NCBI GenBank assembly: GCA_040770645.1
Contig: JAXGIS010000006.1
Location: 52,176 to 116,175, forward strand
Reading direction: 5' to 3'
Length of the DNA: 64,000 nt
Source of the DNA: JAAYZX01 sp040770645
GTDB taxonomy: Bacteria > Actinomycetota > Thermoleophilia > RBG-16-64-13
The translations under genes and the position numbers were made by a program. Within the stretch, counting starts at the first letter, position 1; each line of letters starts with the position of its first letter. Of this stretch, positions 9,257 to 20,119 are shown one piece after another. Below the pieces are notes generated by a model, which worked only from the letters and a program-made list of their open reading frames with translations, did no database searches and was not told the DNA's origin.

Positions 9257-11065
9257 ATGGAAGAGGACATCAGGCAGACCACAGCGCCGTCCCCAGAAGA
9301 CGGAACTGCCGGCCCAGATGCAGCGCCGGCAGAACCGCCACTTACGCATCCTCAACCGGCAACCCAGGAAACACCTGCTGCCAACCTGTACGAGGGCAGA
9401 TACTCCATCGGTCCCATACTGGGAAAAGGCGGGACCTGCTGTGTGTATCGGGCCTGGGACACGCAACTGCAACGGTACGTCGCCCTCAAGCGGCTCGAAC
9501 CACCCTTGAGCGAAGACGAGCACATCCGTGCCCGCTTCTATCGCGAGGGTCGAGCAATCGCCCGGCTTTCCCATCCCAACGTGGTGACGCTCATCGATAG
9601 AGGCTCAACGGAAACAGAGGAGTATCTCGTCTTTGAGTACGTGGAGGGCCGCTCGCTCAAGGACCTCATCAAAACGGAAGGGCCTCTCGACCCCAAGAGA
9701 GCGGGACAGATCGCCGGCCAGATCGCCGAGGGTTTGGCGCACGTGCATCTCACCGGTCTGGTGCACCGCGATGTGAAGCCGCAGAACATCCTCCTCGACA
9801 GCGAGGATCGCGCACGCATCACCGACTTTGGTATTGCCATTGGACCGGATTGGACACGCGTAACCCGAGTGGGGGCCATTGTCGGCAGCAGTCGATACAT
9901 GTCTCCCGAACAGATCCAGAGCCGGCCCATTGACGGCCGTTCCGACATCTACTCGCTGGGTCTGGTCTTCTACGAGATGCTGGCGGGCAAGCCGGCGTTC
10001 GACGGTACCACCCTCGCAGAGATCGGCCGCAAGCACCTGCGTGAGAAACCCGAGCCGCTGAGCGAGCTCAGACCGGATCTGCCGCCGGGTGTCGAGCGCG
10101 TGGTCTTGCGCTGCCTAGAGAAACTACCCGAGAACCGCTTCCAGAGTATGGATGAGTTTCTGGGCGCACTGGTGGGCCTAAGCCTCTATGAGCCCCGTCG
10201 CACATCAGGAGGCCTGCTGGACTTCCTGTTGGGCGGAAGAGAGGACTCGCTCGGCGACAGCGAAACGTGGATCCCACCGAAAGAGACCCTCGTCCCGCCG
10301 CCACCGGGGGTGCGTAGGAGCGACAGGCGGCATCTGGCCCGTAGCCGGCGAAGGCATGTCGGTCAACGTCAAAAACGGATCTTGACGGCTGTGGGCGTGA
10401 TCATAGCCCTCGGCGTGATAGGCGTAGTGCTGGGGTTGACATTGAGCCGCCCCGCTGCCGCGCCCGACCTCCTGGGGCTAACGTTGGATCAAGCCAAAGA
10501 TGTGGCGGCCGAGAGCGGATATCGAGTGGAGGTGGAGCGCCAAGTGGTGGCCATCGACGCCACTGCCGGCGTAGTCACGGTCCAAGATCCCACTGCAGGT
10601 GCCGTCACTGGAGAAAACACCATCATGGTTGTGGTCACACGTGAGCCCACACCTGTCAAGATCGCCCGGCTGATGGACGTAGACCCGGAGGGTGACGGCG
10701 AAGAGAACCCCGACCTCCTCCCAGCCCTCATCGACGGCAAGACCGATACGGCTTGGTCCACCGAGGTCTACAAGTCGTCCGATTTCAACGGAATCAAACA
10801 GGGAGTCGGCGTAGCATTCGATTTGGATAGACCTGCCACCGTGATGCGGATAGTCTCCTCGGGAGATAGGTGGCGCGGTCTGCTCTTGGCCGTAGATGAG
10901 TCCGGAGGCGATCTCAAGGAAATAGCCGCTTTGGGCGGCTCGACCGACATGACCGTGGAGTTGCCGCGTCCGGTGCGGAGCGGCCGCATCTGGATTACCA
11001 AACTGGACAAGACGGAAAACGGCGCGTTCCAGGTAGGCATTTTCGAGTTGGCTTTCTACCAATAA
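9257..11065 (+). CDS. Ser/Thr protein kinase with one PASTA-like repeat and a C-terminal discoidin-like domain
   Basis: About 602 residues. After a Pro/Ala-rich N terminus comes a complete kinase domain (about residues 48-310): glycine loop GKGGTCCVYRA, VALKRL lysine, HRDVKPQN catalytic loop, DFGIA, and the SPEQ activation segment. A basic juxtamembrane stretch leads to one transmembrane helix near residue 375-398 (VGVIIALGVIGVVLGLTLS). Outside are a single PASTA-like unit (DLLGLTLDQAKDVAAESGYR) and a domain of about 130 residues beginning MDVDPEGDGEENPDLLPAL. Its DGKTDTAWSTEVY motif resembles F5/8 or carbohydrate-binding beta-sandwich domains. A GTG two codons upstream (9251) is an alternative start. 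No frameshift. It likely senses envelope glycans. Confidence 0.9.
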   Translation: MEEDIRQTTAPSPEDGTAGPDAAPAEPPLTHPQPATQETPAANLYEGRYSIGPILGKGGTCCVYRAWDTQLQRYVALKRLEPPLSEDEHIRARFYREGRAIARLSHPNVVTLIDRGSTETEEYLVFEYVEGRSLKDLIKTEGPLDPKRAGQIAGQIAEGLAHVHLTGLVHRDVKPQNILLDSEDRARITDFGIAIGPDWTRVTRVGAIVGSSRYMSPEQIQSRPIDGRSDIYSLGLVFYEMLAGKPAFDGTTLAEIGRKHLREKPEPLSELRPDLPPGVERVVLRCLEKLPENRFQSMDEFLGALVGLSLYEPRRTSGGLLDFLLGGREDSLGDSETWIPPKETLVPPPPGVRRSDRRHLARSRRRHVGQRQKRILTAVGVIIALGVIGVVLGLTLSRPAAAPDLLGLTLDQAKDVAAESGYRVEVERQVVAIDATAGVVTVQDPTAGAVTGENTIMVVVTREPTPVKIARLMDVDPEGDGEENPDLLPALIDGKTDTAWSTEVYKSSDFNGIKQGVGVAFDLDRPATVMRIVSSGDRWRGLLLAVDESGGDLKEIAALGGSTDMTVELPRPVRSGRIWITKLDKTENGAFQVGIFELAFYQ

Positions 11066-11079
11066 CGACGAGCACCAGC

Positions 11080-11117
11080 GCGGGGCGGCGGGAACAGTGC
11101 CGTTCCCGCCGCCCCGC
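11080..11117. terminator. Bidirectional hairpin terminator
   Basis: A perfect 16-base inverted repeat (GCGGGGCGGCGGGAAC and its complement) with a six-base loop. It lies between the convergent stops of the first kinase (11065) and the PASTA kinase (11133). There is no U-tract, but the position and stem strength make termination or 3'-end protection likely on both strands. Confidence 0.75.
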
Positions 11118-11132
11118 GGCACAGCGCCAGCC

Positions 11133-13089
11133 CTAGCCCTGGGGCTCGGGGACCGTGGTGATCGGAGGTTCAGTGGTGACAGTGGTGGGCAGGGTGGTCG
11201 ATGTGGTAGTAGTGGTCTCTTCCTTGGCCACCACTGCATTCACCACGCTATCCCGCTCGACCTGCCTGCCGGCGTCGGGGCTCTGCTTGTAGACCAGACC
11301 GGGCGTGTAGCCCGCCACCGGTTCTTCCGTGACCCTCGCCCGCAACCCGGCGGCCTCAATCTTGGCGATGGCACCCTCCTTGGTCAACCCCAACACGCTC
11401 GGCACCACGGTCATCAAGGGACCACTGCTCACCTCGATTGTGACGAAGGAGCCCTCAGCGATTTTGAGTGTGGCCCGCGGGCTCTGCCCCACCACTATGC
11501 CCTTGGGCCGATCTGACGCAACCGGCTGGACCTTGGCCACCAACTTCGCTCCCTGCAACAACGTGATGGCCGCCTCTTCCGTTTTGCCCATGACATCCGG
11601 CACCTCAACCTGCCCGGCAGGCGGACCCGAGCTCACGAAGATGGCGATCTTTGAACCCACCGGCGCCTCGTTGCCACCCGTGGGTTCCTGACGCAGTACC
11701 TCTCCGGCAGGCTTGTCCGTGGACACCTCCGGCTTCACATCAGGGGTGAAGCCCGCCTCCTGAATGATGGAGATCGCTTCGTTTTGCTGCCTCCCCACTA
11801 CATTCGGCACCGGCCCCGTTTTCTTACCTGAGGACAGCCAGACTTTGACGGTGTCTCCGCTCTCCAGTTTGATGCCTCTTCCGGGTCTTGGCGCATAATT
11901 TGACCTTTGTCGTACTTGCCGGACATCTCGGATGCGCCACCCTGAACCACTTTGAGCCCGACTCTGGCCCCTTCCTTCTGAGCCTGCTCCAAAGTGAGCC
12001 CCAAAAGGTTGGGCACCACAGCCGGGTTGGTATCGCGCCCCATGAGGTTCACCACCGCACACGCGCCGCCTGCCAGCACCAGCAGAAACAACACGAGCAA
12101 CAACCACGGCAGCCAGCTACGGCGGTGAGAGCGCTCTTCGTTGAACGAGACCGATGCAGGAGGCTGGCCACTCCTCCTGACCTGCGTGGCCTCCAAGGGG
12201 GAGATGGGCCCAGAGGCACCGCCCATCACGCGGGTAACCTGATCAGAGAATGCGGGTGCCGGCGCAACTTCGCGCCCCTGGCGCACGCGATTCAGATCGT
12301 CCAGGAAATCCTGGGCCGACGCATACCTCTCCGCCGGGTCTTTGGCCAGCGCCCGCAAGATGACCCGTTCCAGCCCTTCGGGTATTTCGGGTGCCAGTTC
12401 CCCCGGCGGGATGGGGGTTCGTGCACGTGCTGCATGGCGATGGCCACGGGATTGTCACCGTTGAACGGCAGGCGACCGGTGGCCATCTCATACATAACTA
12501 CGCCGAGAGAGTAGAGATCGGAGGCCGCAGTAGCCGTCTCGCCCTGAGCCTGCTCGGGCGAGAGGTAGTGGGCCGTGCCCAGGATGGATCCCGTCTCAGT
12601 CATGGTGGAGGAACCGCCCGCCCGAGCTATACCAAAGTCGGTGACCTTAACTCGGCCCTCGTCATCCACGATGATGTTCTGGGGTTTGACATCCCGGTGA
12701 ACCACGTCTTTGCGATGGGCGAAACGAAGTGCCTCGAGGATCTGAGCCGACACAGTTATGACGTGATCCCAGCGCAGAGGCGCGTACTTCTGGATTATGT
12801 CTTTGAGGGAGTGGCCCTGGAGGTACTCCATCGAGATGTAGAACGTACCCTCCGCCTCGCCTCGATCATAAATCTGCACGATATTGGGGTGGTTGAGGCC
12901 GGCGGCGGCGCTCGCTTCGCGCCGGAACCGCTCAATGAACTGAGGATCCCCGGCATACTTGCTCAACAGCACCTTAAGCGCGACGTCACGCCCCAGATGA
13001 CGGTCATGCGCCAGATAGACCTCGGCCATGCCGCCCACGCCCAGGCGGCTGATGACCTCGTACCTGTCCTCGAAGACACGGCCTATCAC
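11133..13089 (-). CDS. pknB: Ser/Thr protein kinase with four PASTA repeats (PknB type), frameshifted
   Basis: Membrane kinase controlling cell-wall synthesis and division. The GTG at 13089 has GGAGG nine bases upstream. Kinase motifs: LGVGGMAEVYLA, VALKVL, HRDVKPQN, DFGIARAG and LSPEQAQGE. One base is missing in a C run near 12415, after which the kinase end and one transmembrane helix (LPWLLLVLFLLVLAGG) follow. A second base is missing near 11877, inside the first extracellular unit. Four PASTA repeats are recognisable, starting VPNLLGLT, VPNVVGRQ, VPDVMGKT and VPSVLGLT; these bind muropeptides or lipid II. A Thr-rich tail closes the protein. It lies 18 bases downstream of the PBP gene, as in the actinobacterial pstP-rodA-pbpA-pknB order. 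Confidence 0.9.
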
Positions 13090-13107
13090 TAGTGCATTCC
13101 TCCCGAC

Positions 13108-14501
13108 TCAGCGGCGCGCCAACGCCGTCTCCAACACATGTTTGGCCACCGGCGCGGCCACACCGCCGCCGGACCCACCGTTCAACAATCACGGCCACCG
13201 CCACTTGGGATCGTCCGCCGGCGCGAAGCAGATAAACCACGCGTGGGCCTCACCGTTCCCCACCTCGGCGGTCCCGGTCTTCCCAGCCACCTTGACGTTC
13301 CGAATAGCGGCGTTTGTTCCTGTGCCCTCCTCCACCACCCGCACCATGAGCTCGGTGATCTGCCGCGCCGTCTCGGCAGACACCGCCCGCCGCCACACAC
13401 GCGGTTGGGTGCGCGCGATCACCGTTTGCCGGTAGTCACGAACCTCCTCCACAACATGGGGCATCATGATCTGCCCGCCGTTGGCGATGCCGGATGCCAC
13501 CAGAGCCATCCCGAAAGGCGATACCAACAATTCACCCTGCCCGTATGAGACTTGTGCCACGTGTGCAGTATCCATCTTCGCCGGATCGGGGAAGGACCCT
13601 GTACGGCCGCCCAAATTCCAAGGCAGCGGTTCGCCCAGCCCAAAGGCCGATGCATACTGAGCCAGTATCGCGGCTCCTAAGTCCACTCCCACTTTGGCGA
13701 AAGTGGTGTTAACGCTCGATATCATCGCCTGCGCGAAGTCATGCTCCCCGAAGACCCGTCCATCGAAGTTGACCACCTTGTATCCGCCCGCCACGAAACC
13801 TCCCGTATCGTCGAACCTGGTCTCGGGCTTCACCTTCCCTTCCTGCAGAGCCGCCGCTCCCGTTACCACCTTGAAAACCGACCCCGGAGGATAGAGGCCA
13901 CTGGTGGCTCGATCGAACAACGGCTTACCCGGGTCGGCAATGAGCGCGTCCCACTGCCCCTCCAAGTTGTTGGGGTCATACCGGGGATAGGAGGTCCAGG
14001 CCAACACCGCTCCCGTTCGCGGATCAAGAGCCACTACAGCCCCCGGGCGTGCGCCCAGGGCTTCCACCGCGGCAGCCTGCACCTGAGAATCGACGGTGAG
14101 TATGAGATCAGCCCCCCGTCTGGGCCGACCCGTGACCACATCGATCAGGTTGCGTATCTGCAACGCATCGAGCTCACCGGCCAACTCTGCATTGTACACA
14201 CGCTCATCCCGGCACGGCCGTAGCGGAGGCTGTTGTAGCCCACCCACGGCGCGGCGAGGCTGCCCTCGGGGTAGGTGCGCAGGAAGTAGGGCGCATCCTT
14301 GGTGTTTCGCGCCAACTCCACTCCGTCACGCGTGACTATGAGACCACGCTCCACCCGCATCTGCGCTTCGATGGCCCGGGTATTGCTGGGGTCGGCGTTG
14401 AGACGGGGAGCCGCATAAACCTGTAAATAGGTGAGTTGGGCCGAGAGCAGAAGGAACAGCACCACGAAGAACCACAACAGCCGCCTCGTGCAACGCTCCA
14501 T
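13108..14501 (-). CDS. pbpA: Class B penicillin-binding protein (PbpA-like transpeptidase), frameshifted
   Basis: Peptidoglycan D,D-transpeptidase anchored by one N-terminal helix (LLWFFVVLFLLLSAQLTYLQ). Active-site motifs are all visible: SVFK in PPGSVFKVVTG, the SVN motif in ISSVNTTFAKVG, and KTGTAEVG. The frame changes near 14215 (RYGRAG to ERVYNAELAG) and twice near the end (about 13205 and 13180), after which VAAPVAKHVLETALARR and a TGA at 13108 complete the normal C terminus. The ATG at 14501 directly follows the FtsW/RodA stop, so the pair is probably translated together as glycosyltransferase plus transpeptidase. Total about 465 residues, usual for PbpA. Confidence 0.88.
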
Positions 14502-15842
14502 CTAGAATCTGCCTCGCACGAGTCCCGGTTCCACAGACCCTGAGCCCACAATCACGGGCGTGCGATCCAACTCAGACTCCCGAGCCGCCCGCTCACCCGC
14601 CAGCAGCAACAGGGCCAACAGCGCGAAGTTGGACACGATGGAACTCCCACCATAACTGACGAACGGCAAAGTGATACCGGTGAGCGGTATGAGCTTGATG
14701 ACGCCACCCAGGATGAGGAATGCCTGGAGACCGAAGATGGCCGAGAGGCCCACCGCCACGAGGCGTGAGAAGTCATCGCGGGCAACCATGGCAATGCGCA
14801 GGCCCGGTACACGAAGATCACGTACAGCAAGATCACTGCGATGCCGCCGGCCAAGCCCAGTTCTTCACCGATGGCCGAGAAGATGAAGTCGGTTTCGGAA
14901 GCAGGGATCAACGGCCTCCCCGAGGACGTCACCAGATATCCCTCTCCCAGGCCGCGACCGAGCACCCCACCCGAAGCCAGCGCAAAAGCGACTGCAGAAT
15001 CTGATAGCCCCGTCCGGAAGGGTCCACCCATGGGTCAAGCCATATGTCCACCCGTACGCGCACGTGCGGGAAGATCTGTACAGCACATAGGCGCCGACCG
15101 CCAAGAGGAACACGCCCACTACCACGTACAGGGGGCGCTCAGTGGCCACGTACAGCAACGCGAGTAGGGCACCGAAGAAGAGTAAGCCGGTACCGAGGTC
15201 TTTCATGAAGATCATCAACGCCAAAGAGAAGGCCCAGACCACCAACAGGGGCATCAGATACCGAAACGGGGGTACGGCAATGCCAAGCACACGGCGGGTG
15301 CTCACGGCCAGCAGCTCACGTACGTCGCACAAGTATCCGGCGAAGAAGATCATGAGGAGGATTTTGGCGAGCTCGGGTAGTTGAAACCGATGCCCCCCAC
15401 GTATACCCATAGACGCGCGCCGTTCACCTCCCGACCGAACACGACCGTGATCAGCAGCAGGCCCACCCCCACCAAGCCAATGAGGTACTTGTAGTCGCTC
15501 AGATACGGAAGCGCCGAAACACAACCAGGGTCGTCACAAACACCCCCAGACCCACCACCAGCCATAGAGACTGTTGCAGCGCCAGAGGTGCGTTCAGTCG
15601 GTAGATCATGAGGATGCCCAGCGTGGACAGAAGAGCGGTGATGGGAAGGAGGTACGGATCCGTACGCGGTACGAGGAAGCGCCGCGCCAGATGAACCACA
15701 GCAAACAACCCCAGGAAAAGGGCTCCGTAGATGAGTGACGAGGACGTCAGCGTCTCAGCACCCCGAGTGTAGACAATCGCGAAGCCCACCGTGGTCAACA
15801 GCATGGCTGGCAACAGGAGTGCCAGCTCCCGGCTGGCGGTCT
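14502..15842 (-). CDS. FtsW/RodA/SpoVE peptidoglycan glycosyltransferase, heavily frameshifted
   Basis: Polytopic SEDS-family glycan polymerase partnering the downstream PBP. About five indels (near 15505, 15380, 15075, 14990 and 14795) split it, but successive frames give family blocks in the right order: LPAMLLTTVGFAIVYTRG, the SDYKYLIGLVGVGLL helix, LPELAKILLMIFFAGYL, FMKDLGTGLLFFGALL, the signature VDIWLDPW (readable only across frames), LASGGVLGRGLGEGY, SETDFIFSAIGEELGLAGG and PFVSYGGSS. Start uncertain: the first ATG is 15813, but similarity extends upstream (SRELALLLP), so initiation at or near the PP2C stop (15843) is likely. Total about 445 residues. Confidence 0.8.
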
Positions 15843-16988
15843 TCAGCTCTGGCTGTCCAGGCTGCGCAGAAACCGCTGTCCCTCCTCTTTGGTGGTGAGT
15901 TCGTGGGCATCAACCCGCTGGCGGAGGTACGGCTCCAGCCTCGAATACGAGACTCTGCTCTCCTCCACCACCCAGCACATCCGGACACCAAAGACAGTGG
16001 CGGGTAGGCCCCTATACAGCACAACTTGGTCATCCACAGTGCCCACGTGGTACACGGAGGAGTTGAAGACGGCCAGTCCCGCCAATCCCACAACCAGCGC
16101 CAATATGACGATAGCCACCGCTTTCCACAGCCGTCGCGATCGGAACCCTCGCCGCCACCATCCGGGTACACCGTCGGCAATTGACCCGTGCCCCGGCGCG
16201 GGTCCCCGAGGGGGAGGGGGGGAGTTGGGACTGCGCCGTTCAGGTCCAAACCTGATCACTTCGACGTCCCCAGGAGCCACATGGCCTTCCTCAGCAAAGA
16301 CCACCACGGCTGTGGCGTTGTCATCGCCACCGTGCGCCAACGCCTCATGCACCAACGCGTCCGCCACTTCCTGCGGCGTACCCGGACTCCCGAGCAGTTC
16401 CTCCAAACGATCGTCGGGAACCAGCCCCGAGACCCCGTCGCTGCACAGCAGAAGCCGATCCCCCGGCTCCAGTGGCACAGTGCTGACGTCGGGCTGTACA
16501 TCATGCTCGGTGCCGAGCGCCCTCGTGATGACGCTGCGATGCGGATGCGCAGCCGCCTGTTGAAGCGTAAGTCGTCCCTGGCGCACCAGCTCAGCCACGA
16601 GGGAATGGTCCTCGGTGAGTTGGCGCAGTTGCCCTGCGTGGAGCAGGTAGGCTCGGGAGTCGCCCACATGAGCCAGAACCACGGCGTCGCCCTGACGCAC
16701 GGCGGCGGTGAGCGTGGTACCCATGCCCGCCATACCCGGTTCTTCAATACTCCGCCGCAGGATCTCCGCATTGGCCCGGCGCACAGCTTCACGGAGTTCA
16801 TCGGCCGGTGAGCCTTGCCGGCCGAGTTCCATGAGGATACGACAGGCCGCCTCCGAAGCCACTTCACCGGCCAGAGCGCCTCCCATGCCGTCGCATACGG
16901 CGTAGATGCCGTCACCGGCCACGAACGAGTCCTCGTTCTGCGTGCGCACGAGGCCAACGTTGCTGGCAGCACCGTAAGTCAGGCGCAC
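15843..16988 (-). CDS. pstP: PP2C-type Ser/Thr protein phosphatase
   Basis: A 381-residue membrane phosphatase that reverses phosphorylation by the cluster's kinases. The catalytic domain (1-240) has the metal-binding Asp residues in NEDSFVAG, VCDGMGGALAG, AHVGDSRAYLL, LCSDGVSGLV and GGDDNATAVVV. A Pro-rich linker and a transmembrane helix (VAIVILALVVGLAGLAVF, near residue 290) lead to a short extracytoplasmic tail. The GTG start at 16988 abuts the FhaB stop exactly. No frameshift. Family, size and position match PstP/PrpC of the actinobacterial division cluster. Confidence 0.93.
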   Translation of the reverse strand: MRLTYGAASNVGLVRTQNEDSFVAGDGIYAVCDGMGGALAGEVASEAACRILMELGRQGSPADELREAVRRANAEILRRSIEEPGMAGMGTTLTAAVRQGDAVVLAHVGDSRAYLLHAGQLRQLTEDHSLVAELVRQGRLTLQQAAAHPHRSVITRALGTEHDVQPDVSTVPLEPGDRLLLCSDGVSGLVPDDRLEELLGSPGTPQEVADALVHEALAHGGDDNATAVVVFAEEGHVAPGDVEVIRFGPERRSPNSPPPPRGPAPGHGSIADGVPGWWRRGFRSRRLWKAVAIVILALVVGLAGLAVFNSSVYHVGTVDDQVVLYRGLPATVFGVRMCWVVEESRVSYSRLEPYLRQRVDAHELTTKEEGQRFLRSLDSQS

Positions 16989-17507
16989 CTAGCGAGCCTC
17001 CACAAGAAAGACGCCGTCACCGATGGCCAACTCGTCTCCAGGCCGCAGAAGCAGGGGGCCCTCCACTTGAGCACCGTTGACAAACGTGCCGTTTGTGCTG
17101 CCCAAATCCTGGACAACCAGCCCTTCAGGCGTCACCTGTAGACCGGCATGGTGAGAGGACACGAAGGTGTCGCTCAGCTGCAGATCGCAATCAGGAGCGC
17201 GTCCCACTAGAGCGTTCGTCCCTGCAACTATGGGGAAAGTTGCACCGGGGGACATACGCGGTGCCGAACGCACGATCAATGCCCAGTCGCGATCCGAAAG
17301 GTCTTCGCCTACCAGCTCCCCTGCTGCCGCAGCGCGTCTCAACGCCTTACGCGTTGCCCGGTCGGGAACGGGGGAGTCCCCGATCACGGGATTCAGAAGC
17401 AAGGCCCTGCTGAGATCCCTGTTGATGGAACGCACCACGTAGAACACGAACGCATACAGGACCAGAAGGAAGACGATCCTCCCCACCAAGAGGACCACTT
17501 GCACCAT
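16989..17507 (-). CDS. fhaB: FHA-domain protein with N-terminal membrane helix (FhaB/FipA-like)
   Basis: A 172-residue protein: one transmembrane helix at residues 1-22 (VVLLVGRIVFLLVLYAFVFY), a basic linker, and a C-terminal FHA domain that binds phospho-threonine. Visible FHA landmarks are LVGRAPDCDLQLSD, VSSHHAGL and LGSTNGTFVNG. The ATG at 17507 overlaps the stop of the preceding FHA gene (TGATG). Orthologues recruit division proteins to phosphorylated kinase targets. Confidence 0.9.
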   Translation of the reverse strand: MVQVVLLVGRIVFLLVLYAFVFYVVRSINRDLSRALLLNPVIGDSPVPDRATRKALRRAAAAGELVGEDLSDRDWALIVRSAPRMSPGATFPIVAGTNALVGRAPDCDLQLSDTFVSSHHAGLQVTPEGLVVQDLGSTNGTFVNGAQVEGPLLLRPGDELAIGDGVFLVEAR

Positions 17508-18293
17508 CAGTTGCACTCCACCGTGATCTGTGTGGAACCCACCGAGATCACGTCCCCGAAACGTACGGAGGCCGAGGTCACTACTCGGCCGTTGACGTAT
17601 GTGCCGTTGGTGGACCCCAAGTCGCGCAGATACAGTCTCCCTCGGTCCCAAAGTAAGACCGCGTGGCGGCGGCTGGCGTTGGGGTCGTCCACGCGAAAGT
17701 CGGCTTCCTCCGCTCGGCCTATGAGCACTCGCGACTTGGCGAACTCCTGCACGCGCTTCCCTTGGCGAAGGCACAAGAGCGTCTCCACACGGTCACTCAG
17801 CCCTTGACCTTCAGCCGAAGCAGAGGCGCGAAAAGGAAACGACACCGACTCCACGACCCCTGTGGGCGCCGCCGCGGCCGAAGCCGCCGGCGGCACCAGG
17901 CCCCAGTCGTCATCTACCTGCGGCGACAGCTCCGGCCCGATGGCACCAATTCCGAACTGCCCTCGCTTCAGATCTCGGTCCAACTGCAGCCGTACAACGG
18001 GGCTTGCGCATGCTGTAACCCTCATTACGTGCGTGCCGCAACAGGTGATTCTGTAACTGACGTGCGAGCGATTCCTGATGCGGTTCGTATCGCGCCCAGT
18101 CCTGGGGACACAAGTACACCGTGAACTCATGGGGAACGTAGATTCGGGAGAGCGCAGAGACACGGCCGTCTTCCATCTCTTTGACGAGCTTATGGGCAAG
18201 CTCCACCGGTTTCACGTTGACCTTGGCTCTACGCCCAAACATGCCTTGAAACGCCCTCTCCACCCCGGACTCGGCTTTGCGCATCACGCCCAT
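17507..18293 (-). CDS. fhaA: FhaA-like protein (DUF3662 + FHA), frameshifted
   Basis: About 262 residues. The N-terminal domain (MRKAESGVERAFQGMFGRR, VELAHKLVKEMEDGR, YVPHEFTVYLCPQDW) is the DUF3662 domain of FhaA. The C terminus is an FHA domain (VLIGRAEEADFRVDD, ASRRHAVLLW, LGSTNGTYVNG). An extra C in a CCCC run near 18005 breaks the frame; removing it gives SMRKPVVRLQLDRD. In mycobacteria the equivalent protein binds the phosphorylated MurJ pseudokinase region and tunes cell-wall synthesis. Start chosen at the ATG 18293. Confidence 0.85.
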
Positions 18294-18301
18294 CTCGACT
18301 C

Positions 18302-20039
18302 CTACACATCGAGTCCACGCGCCGGGAAGAGCGCCGACGACAGCACCACGATTATAACGCACGGTATCAAGGCTACCCCCGAAAGCCACGGCACGCTCTC
18401 CGCCCTCGAAACCAACACGGGGAACATCAACACAGCCAACCCCAGGGCTCCGACGTAGCCTGATGCAACCCACATGCGCCGCGCCGGCGGGCCCTGTAAC
18501 AGAGATCGCAATGGCAGCGCGAAAACCATCATAACCAGTATCTGCACCCCAGTTCGGTGCGCGAATCCAGGAAACGCGCCAAAACCGTGGCTACCTCTCC
18601 GACGGATGACTGATACCTGGTAGTTTCAAGCACGGCTTCCCCACCCGGGCTGAAGGCGAAAGGCAGCTTCGGCCACCCTTGGAAACCCGCAGCCAGCGCC
18701 ACGGCCAGCCCACAGAAGAAACCGAGCAACGGTCCCCAGAACCTCACGAGCATTCCGGCCACGTAAGGAAGAGCCAAGGCAAACCCGGCCAACAGCACTC
18801 CACCCAACCCACCCACGCCCCGGCCTGCCGCACCGCACAATACGGGAGCTAGAAAAGGCAGCAGAGACGCCCACGCATACCCCCGCCAGGAGAGCACGGC
18901 AAAAGAGGGTGCTACGGCCAGAAGAAAGAGCCATCCCCAACCCGAACTGAAGGCGAACACGCAAGGTGTCAGAAGGGCCAGTGCCGCCGCACTCCCCCGA
19001 ACGGCCATAGCAGACCCACGAACGCGGATGATGCCACCAGATACACCACCGCTGATGGCGGGTACAAGGGTATCCGCGGGAGCAGATAGGCCAGCGCACC
19101 CACGATGAGGCTTCCACTGAGAAGCCGCCGCCCGATGAACACCATGCGGCCCCGCGTGTCCTCTTCCACGAACATGGCCACCGTCTTCTGCACCAGCGTC
19201 GCTTCCGCCTGGGGTTCGGGCAGAGTCTTGGCCGCAGTCTGCAGCATGCGCCTCAGCGTCCCCGCATCGGGGCGTATCTCCTCGTCCGGCGACAGCGCAG
19301 CCTCCACGGCTTCCACCAGCGGAGTCGGTACATCCGGACGTGCTTCGCGGAGAGGGGGGATACTCCGCTGCAACTTCCCGCCCACCAGGTCCGGCACAGA
19401 CCTGCCGCGAAGCGGGTTGGAACCGGTCAGACCTTCGTAGAGAACCAAGCCCAAAGCAAATATGTCGGCCTTGGGTCCTGCCTCCCGGCCCTCCGCCTGT
19501 TCGGGCGCCATGTAGGCGAGCGTCCCTATCAGCTCACCTTCCTGCGTAACCGACCCCGCATCCTCCAAACGGGCCACTCCGAAATCCATGATGCGCACGT
19601 CAACCTCTTCGTCGGCCGTGAGCATCATGTTCTCGGGCTTGATGTCTCTATGCACCACGCCTCGCCGGTGGGCGTGCTCCAGAGCGCGGCACGTCTGCAC
19701 ACCGACTTGGACCACCTCAGCGTCAGAGAGAAGCCTTCGGGAATACGCTTCGCGCAGTGTATGCCCATCCACGAACTCGGCGATCAGATAGGTGCGATCG
19801 TCACGACGAAGGACCTCGTGCACTGTGACGACGTGAGGATGGTTGAGCTTTGCGGCGGCCTGCGCCTCTCGCAACCCCCGTCCATCCACATCCACGGAGT
19901 CTTCGATGACTTTGACCGCAACCAGGCGCCCCATGCGCGTATCCTCGGCCAGATAGACCGTGGCATAAGCGCCCCTGCCCAGCCTCTCGACCAGACGGTA
20001 ACGATCGAAGAAAAGCGGCGGCTCGGCCATTTTCGACAT
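18302..20039 (-). CDS. Ser/Thr protein kinase with a polytopic membrane domain, frameshifted
   Basis: The N-terminal half is a complete kinase: LGRGAYATVYLAED, VAVKVIED, HRDIKPEN, MDFGVARLED and MAPEQAEG. From about residue 305 the chain becomes very hydrophobic, with roughly eight predicted helices instead of PASTA repeats (for example LLSGSLIVGALAYLLPRIPL, LLAGFALALPYVAGMLV and FVALPLRSLL-like segments). Frame changes occur near 19005 and in a G run near 18545; the last segment ends at 18302. The reconstructed length is about 578 residues. It precedes fhaA by 8 bases and heads the cluster. No extracellular sensor domain is evident, so the signal may be sensed within the membrane (inference). 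Confidence 0.8.
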
Positions 20040-20119
20040 GGAGTATACCTTTCAGGCTGAAGCACCGGCCCAAATGCTTCCGGCGCGAGCGTCACCCCGT
20101 AACGCACAACATCCATATG

